Source: Pseudomonadota bacterium (GTDB lineage: Bacteria; Pseudomonadota; Alphaproteobacteria; Caulobacterales; Caulobacteraceae). Taken from it: 15,134 nucleotides of DNA. The notes beneath the pieces were generated by a model, which was not told the DNA's origin, ran no database searches, and saw nothing but the letters and a program-made list of their open reading frames with translations. How positions within the stretch are numbered: position 1 is the first letter of the stretch; each line of letters starts with the position of its first letter. Of the stretch, positions 8,001-15,134 are shown piece by piece. The position numbers and the translations under genes are program-made. The stretch covers positions 1 to 15,134 of the forward strand of contig JAFAEC010000075.1 of assembly GCA_023424215.1 (NCBI GenBank). The letters are read 5' to 3'.

Positions 8001-8485
8001 CCGCGCGGGCCGAGGATCGCCGTCAGGGTGCCGTCGCTCTCGAGGATGACCACCTCGGCCTCGGCGAGGTCGCGGCCGCCGGCGCTGCGCACGGCGCTGA
8101 GCAGCTCGCCCTCGGTGATCCGCTCGCGGCGCAGCGCCTCGGGCAGGGGTTCGCCGCCGCGCACCAGCACGGCCGGCTCCGAGCGTACCGCGCGGCGCCA
8201 CAGCTTCCAGCGCACCGAGCTCCAGGTGACCACGAACTGCAGGCCGATCAGCACGGCGAAGGCGACCAGCCCCTCGGTCAGGGGGACCTTCTCGTCCAGC
8301 AGGATGGTGGCGAGGGTCGAGCCCAGCGCCACCGTCACCACCAGGTCGAAGGCGTTCAGCTTGGACAGGGTGCGCTTGCCCGACACGCGCAGGAACAGCA
8401 CCAGGCCGACGTAGGCGAGGGCGCCGACCAGCACCGTGCGGGCCGGGCCGGACCAGCCCTGGAACAGCATGCCGGAAAGATCCAT
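7997..8485 (-). CDS. YetF-like DUF421 membrane protein
   Basis: Protein of 162 residues of the DUF421 (YetF/YcaP) family. Two or three N-terminal membrane helices (about residues 12-30, 42-60 and 66-88) contain the family hallmark GKRTLSKLNAFDLVV and VALGSTLATILL. A soluble cytoplasmic domain follows (about 95-162) with the typical GEPLPEALRRERITEGELL segment. The biochemical role is unknown; relatives are linked to envelope stress or sporulation in Bacillus. I chose the ATG at 8483-8485 because GGGAGGAC precedes it directly (short two-base spacing). An upstream ATG at 8569 would add 28 Arg-rich residues and overlap the promoter of the divergent SRAP gene. The product is shorter than Bacillus YetF, about one DUF421 domain. 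Confidence 0.87.
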   Translation of the reverse strand: MDLSGMLFQGWSGPARTVLVGALAYVGLVLFLRVSGKRTLSKLNAFDLVVTVALGSTLATILLDEKVPLTEGLVAFAVLIGLQFVVTWSSVRWKLWRRAVRSEPAVLVRGGEPLPEALRRERITEGELLSAVRSAGGRDLAEAEVVILESDGTLTAILGPRG

Positions 8486-8530
8486 GTCCTCCCAACGGCC
8501 GGCGCCCCGCTTCGTTCGCCGCCGGCGCCC

Positions 8531-8560
8531 TTGCGCCCTCCCGGCCTTCCGTTCCAGGCT
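8531..8560 (+). promoter_or_regulatory. Candidate leaderless-type promoter of the SRAP gene
   Basis: TTGCGC (8531-8536), 18 bases, CAGGCT (8555-8560), then seven bases to the ATG at 8568. No Shine-Dalgarno is present. The arrangement matches that of rhomboid gene 1, but the -10 box is less canonical. A 10-base direct repeat GCCGGCGCCC (8498-8507 and 8521-8530) lies just upstream. Confidence 0.35.
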
Positions 8561-8567
8561 GCCGGTC

Positions 8568-9163
8568 ATGTGCGCCTCCTACGAAGCGAAATACTCCGTC
8601 ACCCAGCTGGTCGAGGCCTTCGACCGCCACGGCGCGCCGCTGCGCTTCCCCAAGGGGCTGCCGAACATCGAGCCGGTGGAGGAGGTGCGGCCCACCGACC
8701 TGTCGCGGGCCGTCCGCGCCGCCGGGGAGGGAGGCGCCGAGCTGGCCGAGCTGCGCTTCGGCTTCCCGCCGCCCGCCGCGAAGCGACCGCCGGTGATCAA
8801 TTTCCGCTCCGAGGGGCGCCGCTTCTCCAACGGCCCGTCCGGCGGCCGCTGCCTCGTGCCCGTGTCCGGCTTCTACGAGTTCACCGGCACGAAGTACCCC
8901 AAGACCCGCTGGGTGGCGTCGACCAGCCGTTCGTGGCGCTGGCGGCGATCTGGCGGGCGGGTGTCGAGGGGGCGCCGGACGCCTTCTCCCTGCTCACCGC
9001 GGAGCCCGGGCCGGACGTGGCCCCCTACCATGACCGCGGCGTCATCCCCCTGCCCCCGGCCGCCTGGGCCGACTGGCTGTTCGACCGCCGCCCGGCCGCG
9101 GAGCTGCTGGCCCCGCCGCCGGCCGGGACCCTCGCCGCCGAACCGGCCCCGCGGCCGAAGTAG
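8568..9163 (+). pseudogene. SOS response-associated peptidase (SRAP/YedK-type), frameshifted
   Basis: SRAP-family protein (YedK/HMCES), which forms a covalent thiazolidine link through Cys2 with abasic sites in single-stranded DNA and so shields them. Frame 1 from the ATG at 8568 gives MCASYEAKYS (C2), INFRSE with N78 and R80, and the GFYEF motif with E104, continuing to KTRW at 8901-8912. After this the family sequence goes on in another frame from 8918 (VDQPFVALAAIWRAG, then PYHDRGV with the active-site His at 9029-9031) to the stop at 9161-9163. One base is missing between 8910 and 8918. Restored, the protein would be about 198 residues, near normal for the family. Unrepaired, the first frame runs on as junk to 9428, inside antisense pnp. 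A true pseudogene and a sequencing error in a G-rich stretch are both possible. Confidence 0.85.
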
Positions 9164-9238
9164 CGCCTGTCGCCCCTGTCGCGCCTTTCCTGCCCGCAAT
9201 GTCCCGCTTTTCCACCCTTCGATGTATCGCATGACAAA

Positions 9239-9270
9239 GGGCCCCGGCGTCTCCGCCGGGGCCCCTGTTT
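9239..9270. terminator. Bidirectional terminator between SRAP gene and pnp
   Basis: GGGCCCCGGCG (9239-9249) and CGCCGGGGCCC (9254-9264) form a perfect 11-base-pair stem with a TCTC loop. On the minus strand the stem is followed by TTTGTC, ending pnp transcripts about 30 bases after the pnp stop. On the plus strand it is followed by CTGTTT, so it can also stop readthrough from the SRAP gene. Confidence 0.8.
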
Positions 9271-9295
9271 CGGTCAGTCAGCTGTCGCCGGACGA

Positions 9296-11515
<2,220 letters not shown>

Positions 11516-11593
11516 TTCTCTTCTTTCGTATCCCGCCGGCGTATTCCGGTCGGGGGCGGAGCGTCAGGCGTTCAGTCCTTCGGATCCCGTTGC

Positions 11594-11611
11594 GCCCGGC
11601 GGTCGCCGGGC
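11594..11611 (-). other. pnp leader hairpin
   Basis: GCCCGGCG (11594-11601) and CGCCGGGC (11604-11611) are a perfect eight-base inverted repeat with a two-base centre, about 80 bases upstream of the pnp start. In E. coli a stem-loop in the pnp leader is cut by RNase III and mediates autocontrol. A comparable role is a reasonable guess. There is no T-tract, so termination is unlikely. Confidence 0.4.
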
Positions 11612-11684
11612 AGGGTGATGAGGACCGTTTCAGCCCTCGCGTCTGCGCCGTGTCAGTCCCGCGGCGCGCGGGTCGTTGAAGCGC

Positions 11685-12026
11685 TTAGTTACGGAACGAG
11701 GCGCGGACGTGACCGCCCGCGCCTCGAAAGCGTTCTTTCGCTCGTCCCGCCCCGGCGTAGCGGCGCAGGCCCAGCTTGGCGATGATCGCCTGATAACGGG
11801 CCGAGTCGACCTTGTTCAGGTGGTCCAGAAGGCGACGACGCTGCGAGACCATCTTGAGCAGGCCGCGGCGGCTGTGGTTGTCCTTCTTGTGGGTCTTGAA
11901 GTGCTCGGTCAGGTTGGCGATGCGTTCCGACAGGATCGCGACCTGCACTTCGGCCGAACCGGTGTCGCCCGTGCCGCGGGCGTTGTCGGCGATGAGTTCC
12001 TGCTTGCGTTCAGCAGTGATCGACAT
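11685..12026 (-). CDS. rpsO: 30S ribosomal protein S15 with C-terminal extension
   Basis: Primary 16S rRNA-binding protein that organises the 30S platform. Residues 1-89 are a complete, typical S15, ending in the usual KLGLRR, with HFKTHKKDNHSRRGLL and QRRRLLDHL rRNA-binding segments. Where the stop is normally found, codon 90 is TAC (11757-11759), and the frame continues 24 residues to TAA at 11685. The extension is basic and uses codons rare in the S15 core (CGA, GGA, AAA, TTT). Its DNA includes the intercistronic stem-loop 11697-11726, so it looks like former 3' untranslated sequence gained by stop loss, or a sequencing error. The ATG has AAAGGA seven bases upstream. It lies between truB (64 bases upstream) and pnp. 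Confidence 0.95.
   Translation of the reverse strand: MSITAERKQELIADNARGTGDTGSAEVQVAILSERIANLTEHFKTHKKDNHSRRGLLKMVSQRRRLLDHLNKVDSARYQAIIAKLGLRRYAGAGRAKERFRGAGGHVRASFRN
11697..11726 (-). other. rpsO-pnp intercistronic stem-loop, inside the extended rpsO frame
   Basis: CGAGGCGCGG (11697-11706) and CCGCGCCTCG (11717-11726) form a perfect 10-base-pair stem with a 10-base loop. On the minus strand only TTCCGTAACT follows, so termination would be weak. It occupies the place of the rpsO terminator/processing hairpin in enterobacteria, but here it overlaps the last codons of the extended rpsO reading frame. Confidence 0.55.
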
Positions 12027-12042
12027 CGTAGAGTCCTTTCGT

Positions 12043-12074
12043 GGCCCTATCGCGCTTCGCGCTGCTTGAGGGCC
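12043..12074 (-). promoter_or_regulatory. rpsO leader stem-loop
   Basis: GGCCCT (12043-12048) pairs with AGGGCC (12069-12074), enclosing a GCGC-TTC-GCGC hairpin (12052-12062). It lies within the 64 bases between truB and rpsO and ends about 16 bases before the rpsO start, next to the AAAGGA ribosome binding site. S15 represses its own mRNA through leader structures in several bacteria, so autoregulation is plausible but unproven. Confidence 0.4.
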
Positions 12075-12090
12075 GCTTGGTCCCCGGTTC

Positions 12091-13029
12091 TTACGAACCT
12101 TGGAGGTTGAAAACGCGGTCGGGTTCTAGGCGACCGGCCCGCAACTGACAGAGGGCGACCAGCGTCTGGTCCTGAAAGGCGGAAACCGTGCGCGACCCGC
12201 CCGAAAGGCGGCTCTTCAGGGTTTCGACCTGACGGGGGAGCAGAACGATCGGCCGTCCCTGCCGAAGCGAGAAGGCGTCTTCTGGCGTCACGGCCTGCTC
12301 CGGGATGTCGTCCAGGGCGGTCGCGACGGGAAGCAAGCCTTCCGAGGCGGCGCCCCTATGCACCATTTCCTCCAGAGAATCCAGAGTGACCGCATTTTCC
12401 GTGCCGAAAGGCCCCACCCGCTCGCGACGAAGTTCCGACACATGGCCTTCGGCGCCCAGGGCCTGCGCCAGGTCGCGCGCCAGCGAACGGACATAGACGC
12501 CCTTGCCGGTCAGGATAGTCAGTTCGACATGGTCGGGGTCGGGCGCGGCGCTGACCTCGGCCGAATGGATGGTCACCCGGCGGGCCTGAAGCTCGAAATC
12601 GGCGCCGTCGCGGGCCAGGTCGTAGGCGCGGGCGCCGTCGACCTTGACGGCCGAGAAGCGCGGAGGAACCTGGTCGATCTCGCCCACGAAGTCAGGCAGC
12701 GCCGCCCTCACCCGCTCCAGCGTCGGGCGCACGTCGGAGCGGGCGATGATCTCGCCCTCGCGGTCCACGCTGTCGGTCGAGACGCCCCAGTTGATCGTGA
12801 AGCGATAGACCTTGCGCGCCTCCATCATGAAGGGAACGGTCTTGGTCGCCTCGCCCAGCGCAATGGGCAGTATGCCGCTGGCCAGGGGGTCCAGCGTGCC
12901 CGCGTGGCCGGCCTTCTGGGCGTTGAACAGGCGACGGACGCGGCTGACCGCCTCGGTCGATCCCATCTCGAACGGCTTGTCCAGGCAGACCCAGCCGTCG
13001 ACCACGTCGCCCTTCTTGCGACGCCCCAT
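12091..13029 (-). CDS. truB: tRNA pseudouridine(55) synthase TruB
   Basis: Isomerises U55 to pseudouridine in the T-loop of nearly all tRNAs and acts as a tRNA chaperone, in the cytoplasm. The 312-residue product has the N-terminal GWVCLDKP segment (12-19) and the family active site GHAGTLDPLASG with catalytic D47. It also has the RFSAVKVDGARAYDLAR motif and the GVYVRSLARDLA segment, with the usual C-terminal TruB domain. Length is normal. Its ATG (13027-13029) overlaps the rbfA stop by one base (TGATG), so translation is probably coupled. It is second in the ribosome maturation cluster, ahead of rpsO. Confidence 0.97.
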   Translation of the reverse strand: MGRRKKGDVVDGWVCLDKPFEMGSTEAVSRVRRLFNAQKAGHAGTLDPLASGILPIALGEATKTVPFMMEARKVYRFTINWGVSTDSVDREGEIIARSDVRPTLERVRAALPDFVGEIDQVPPRFSAVKVDGARAYDLARDGADFELQARRVTIHSAEVSAAPDPDHVELTILTGKGVYVRSLARDLAQALGAEGHVSELRRERVGPFGTENAVTLDSLEEMVHRGAASEGLLPVATALDDIPEQAVTPEDAFSLRQGRPIVLLPRQVETLKSRLSGGSRTVSAFQDQTLVALCQLRAGRLEPDRVFNLQGS

Positions 13030-13481
13030 CAGTCGTGCTCGTCCTCTTCGCGGCGCTCCAGGTCGGCGCGGACGCGCGGGTCGGCGAACAGGCGGTCGAT
13101 GTGGCTGGCCGCATCGAAGCTCTCGTCGTGGCGGAACTTCAGGTCCGGCGTGAACTTCATGTCCAGCTTCGGCCCCAGACGGCCGCGCAGGAATTTGGCG
13201 TGAGCGTTCAGCGCCTTGATGATCTCGCTCTCATGGCCGGTGGTGTCGGCCGCGTCCACGCCGGCGCCCAGGGGCTCGACGAAACAGGTGGCGTGGCGCA
13301 GGTCCGGGCTCATCCGCACCTCGGTCACGGTGATCGAGACGCCCTGCAGCGCCTCGTCGTGGATATCCTCCTCGCGGAGGATGTCCACCAGGGCGTGGCG
13401 GATCAGTTCGCCGGCGCGAAGCTGGCGCTGGCTGGGTCCCATCGGACCCGAGGCGTTGCGGGTATGCTGCTTGCGGGCCAT
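13029..13481 (-). CDS. rbfA: 30S ribosome-binding factor A
   Basis: KH-like cold-shock factor that binds free 30S subunits and helps mature the 5' end of 16S rRNA. The 150-residue product contains the conserved QLRAGELIRHALVDIL helix, the strand with VTEVRMSPDLRHATCFV, and HAKFLRGRLGPKLDMKFTPDLKFRHDESFDAA near the end of the KH-like fold. An acidic tail (ERREEDEHD) follows. I chose the ATG at 13479-13481, with AGAGGAG eight bases upstream; a GTG three codons earlier is too close to that site. The stop overlaps the truB start. Upstream, a 66-base gap separates it from a DUF2459 gene instead of the usual infB. Confidence 0.96.
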   Translation of the reverse strand: MARKQHTRNASGPMGPSQRQLRAGELIRHALVDILREEDIHDEALQGVSITVTEVRMSPDLRHATCFVEPLGAGVDAADTTGHESEIIKALNAHAKFLRGRLGPKLDMKFTPDLKFRHDESFDAASHIDRLFADPRVRADLERREEDEHD

Positions 13482-13547
13482 CGGCCTCACTCCTCTGCAT
13501 CGCTTGCCGGGGATCGGACCTGGCGGGAAAAGCGAAAGGCGGGCGGT

Positions 13548-14246
13548 CTAGTCTCCGCGCCCGTCCGTGTCCAGCGCGGCCGCGCGCGCGGCGTCCATCA
13601 CCTCGGCCGAAAGCACGGACCGCACGGGCCGAACGCCGACGCCCCCGGCGGCCAGCACCTGGGCCGTCCAATGGTTGCACAGATGCGCAAGGGAGAAGGT
13701 CTCGCGGCTGGCGAAGAAGCGGACATCGTCGCCCAGGCGCGCCGCCGCGACGTGCGGCGCCCCATCCGACGGCGCCAGCGACGCCTCGATGCGCCCGGCC
13801 ATGCGCGAGAAGGCGGCGGGGGAGACCGTCATGGCGACGACCTGCGCCGGGTCCATCCCGCGTCCCGGATCGGCCGCCTCGGGGTCCAGCATGACCACCG
13901 AGCGATTGCCCGGTCGGAAGAAGGCGCGCGCGCCATCCGGCAGGCGGTCCGAGATCGGGCTCTGGTCGACATAGAATTTCGCATCGCCCCAGCCCACGCG
14001 GACCCAGTCGCCCGGCCCCAGGGACCGCACAGCCTGCGCCAGCGGCCCGCCCCTCGCCTCCAGCGCCCGGCGCGGCAAGGCCAGGTCAGTGTGAAAGCCG
14101 TTATCCAGAAGACGGACCGCGACCCTGGCTTCCGAACCGCGCGACGCGAGGTCGGGCGCGGCGGGCGTCTTCCAGGTCAGCAGGGCCGCCGTCGCGCCCA
14201 CAAGCGCGCCCCCGAACCCGCCGAGCAGGACGGCCTTGGCCGCCAC
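13548..14246 (-). CDS. DUF2459 family protein (TIGR02117-like)
   Basis: Protein of 232 residues that resembles DUF2459, a family of unknown function noted near urease or polyhydroxyalkanoate genes in some genomes. Family-like segments are LLDNGFHTDLALPR, DWVRVGWGDAKFYVDQ and SLAHLCNHWTAQVL; the Cys-Asn-His-Trp cluster could be catalytic or a permuted NlpC/P60-like active site, but this is only a guess. A hydrophobic N-terminal segment (about 4-25) should anchor or export it, placing the domain in the periplasm. The GTG at 14244-14246 is the most likely start: it begins two bases after the stop of the upstream gene, pointing to coupled translation. No strong Shine-Dalgarno is seen. It precedes rbfA by 66 bases. 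Confidence 0.8.
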   Translation of the reverse strand: MAAKAVLLGGFGGALVGATAALLTWKTPAAPDLASRGSEARVAVRLLDNGFHTDLALPRRALEARGGPLAQAVRSLGPGDWVRVGWGDAKFYVDQSPISDRLPDGARAFFRPGNRSVVMLDPEAADPGRGMDPAQVVAMTVSPAAFSRMAGRIEASLAPSDGAPHVAAARLGDDVRFFASRETFSLAHLCNHWTAQVLAAGGVGVRPVRSVLSAEVMDAARAAALDTDGRGD

Positions 14247-14248
14247 TG

Positions 14249-14812
14249 TCAGCGACGGCCCAGCACGCGGACGGGGCAAAGCGCGGTCGGCGAGCGGTTC
14301 GCCCCCGGCGGATCGCCCGCGCGCACGGGCAGAATGTCGACGCCGTCGGCCCGCACCGCCAGGACCAACCACCCGGTCTCACTCCCGGCGCACAGGGGCG
14401 CCGTGCCCGACGTCACCCGCCGCACCTCGATCTGGACGTTCGCCGGCGTATTCAGGGCCGTGGCGTAGGTCACGCCTTGGGCGGCCGGGTCGGAGGCGGT
14501 CGCCAGCCGGTGCGGCGCGGTGACGATCCGCGCTTCGCCGAACGCCAGGGCCGCGCCGTCGACACGGAGCGTGGACCCGTCCGCGCCCGCATAGTCGCCG
14601 GCCAGGATCAGGTCATTGACGGGCGGCGTGACGGCTCGCCGAGGCGAAGCAAGGTCCGTGCGCGACGCGGCCGTCGGGGTCATCAGGCGATGCAGCGCCG
14701 GCTCCACCACCAGGGCGCCCAGGGCCGCGAACAACAGGGCGCAGACGACCGCCGCCGCCAGGGCGGTCGGGCCGGGTCGGGCCGTGCGGGATGACAGGAC
14801 GGCCGTGCTCAT
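14249..14812 (-). CDS. Membrane-anchored hypothetical protein with Cys pair
   Basis: Unrecognised 187-residue protein. One hydrophobic helix (about 17-40) suggests an N-terminal anchor or signal, with the remainder in the periplasm. The exported part is strand-rich. It carries C141 in a C-x6-WLV motif and C179 near the C-terminus, a likely disulfide pair. The same C-x6-WLV pattern and spacing to a second Cys occur in the next gene upstream (14855-15134), so the two appear to be tandem paralogues. TATGAT (14819-14824) lies six bases before the ATG, which may be a leaderless-type -10; the AGGG in between is a poor Shine-Dalgarno. The stop and the next start are two bases apart, which suggests an operon with the DUF2459 gene. 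Confidence 0.65.
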   Translation of the reverse strand: MSTAVLSSRTARPGPTALAAAVVCALLFAALGALVVEPALHRLMTPTAASRTDLASPRRAVTPPVNDLILAGDYAGADGSTLRVDGAALAFGEARIVTAPHRLATASDPAAQGVTYATALNTPANVQIEVRRVTSGTAPLCAGSETGWLVLAVRADGVDILPVRAGDPPGANRSPTALCPVRVLGRR

Positions 14813-14818
14813 CGCCCT

Positions 14819-14824
14819 ATCATA
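14819..14824 (-). promoter_or_regulatory. Candidate -10 box before the 14812 gene
   Basis: TATGAT read on the minus strand, six bases from the ATG at 14812, the same spacing as CACACT before the two rhomboid genes. No good -35 is seen 17 bases further up. It lies in the 42-base gap between two paralogous genes. Confidence 0.3.
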
Positions 14825-14854
14825 ACGCGGCGGCGGCGAGCGAGGCGAGAGACT

Positions 14855-15134
14855 CTATTCGACCGGCGACGGGGTCGGCGCCGTGGCCCATTCGCCACGC
14901 CAGGTGTAGCTCAACGTCACGCACGGACGGAACGTCCCGTCGGCCCATCGGCCCACCGCGTGCATCGTCAGCGGCCGCGCCGCGCGCACCCGTCCCGCCA
15001 CCAGCCAGGCGGCGTCGGCGCCGGGGCACAGCGCCCGCGACAGGCCACGCCCGTCGCCTTCCTGGGAGATCGCATAGACGTCGCTTTCGTCCGTTCCCGG
15101 CGCCAGGGCGCGCCGCACCCCGTCGGGCCCGCCG
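14855..15134 (-). CDS. Partial hypothetical protein, paralogue of the 14249-14812 product
   Basis: C-terminal part of a gene that runs off the right edge of the window; about 92 residues are visible and the true start is outside. A GTG at 15116-15118 is in frame but is not taken as the start because the frame stays open beyond it. The visible part has LCPGADAAWLV (C-x6-WLV) and a second Cys in PCVTLSYTW 35 residues later, matching the arrangement in the next gene. A YA-rich stretch precedes the first Cys in both proteins. By analogy it should be a periplasmic, disulfide-containing domain. No known family is recognised. Confidence 0.6.
   Translation of the reverse strand, partial: GGPDGVRRALAPGTDESDVYAISQEGDGRGLSRALCPGADAAWLVAGRVRAARPLTMHAVGRWADGTFRPCVTLSYTWRGEWATAPTPSPVE

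Noticed and set aside
8486..8567. SOS box (GTTC-N7-GTTC) upstream of the SRAP gene
   Set aside because: GTTC occurs at 8514-8517 and 8551-8554 only, far from the required spacing, so no alphaproteobacterial LexA box is supported.
13482..13490. GTG start for rbfA at 13490
   Set aside because: It lies one or two bases from the Shine-Dalgarno AGAGGAG, too close; the ATG at 13481 has proper spacing.

Overview
The window is about 15 kb of very GC-rich bacterial chromosome. Third codon positions are almost always G or C in the housekeeping genes. The gene content, the order rbfA-truB-rpsO-pnp, the SD-less genes with promoter-like sequence directly upstream of the ATG, and the GANTC sites all suggest an alphaproteobacterium of the Caulobacterales. 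A Brevundimonas- or Caulobacter-like genome is my best guess, inferred from sequence style and not from a database search.

Left part (1-3469): after 83 bases with no supportable feature come a LysE/RhtB-type exporter on the minus strand and, divergently, the heat-shock disaggregase clpB. Their shared 143-base intergenic region holds a plausible RpoH-type promoter with a perfect inverted repeat in its spacer, and a leader hairpin just before the clpB ribosome binding site. Next (3470-4806) is a less GC-biased accessory pocket. It has a possible fold-switching RNA element, a small predicted helix-turn-helix protein with its own terminator and a candidate operator, and a convergent gene for a PD-(D/E)XK nuclease-like protein.

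Middle part (4807-9295): small, mostly membrane or stress-linked genes. There is a four-helix membrane protein, two tandem paralogous rhomboid proteases that start from nearly identical promoter-like sequences, a YCII-like small protein, a DUF1622 membrane protein, a YetF-like DUF421 membrane protein and an SRAP (YedK/HMCES-type) DNA-crosslink protein broken by one frameshift. Two copies of a roughly 130-base palindromic intergenic repeat, plus a degenerate third arm, lie at 4818-4952 and 7390-7570. Their outer stems differ by compensatory changes.

Right part (9296-15134): everything is on the minus strand and transcribed right to left. A partial paralogue runs off the edge, followed by a small secreted or membrane-anchored protein, a DUF2459 protein, then rbfA, truB, rpsO and pnp, ending in a bidirectional terminator. 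The last four form the classical ribosome maturation and RNA decay cluster: RbfA matures 30S, TruB makes tRNA pseudouridine 55, S15 nucleates 30S assembly and PNPase degrades RNA. infB, the usual neighbour of rbfA, is absent and its place is taken by the DUF2459 and paralogue cluster. The S15 gene has apparently lost its normal stop codon and reads 24 codons into the rpsO-pnp intercistronic stem-loop.

No tRNA, rRNA, CRISPR array, transposase or integrase was seen.
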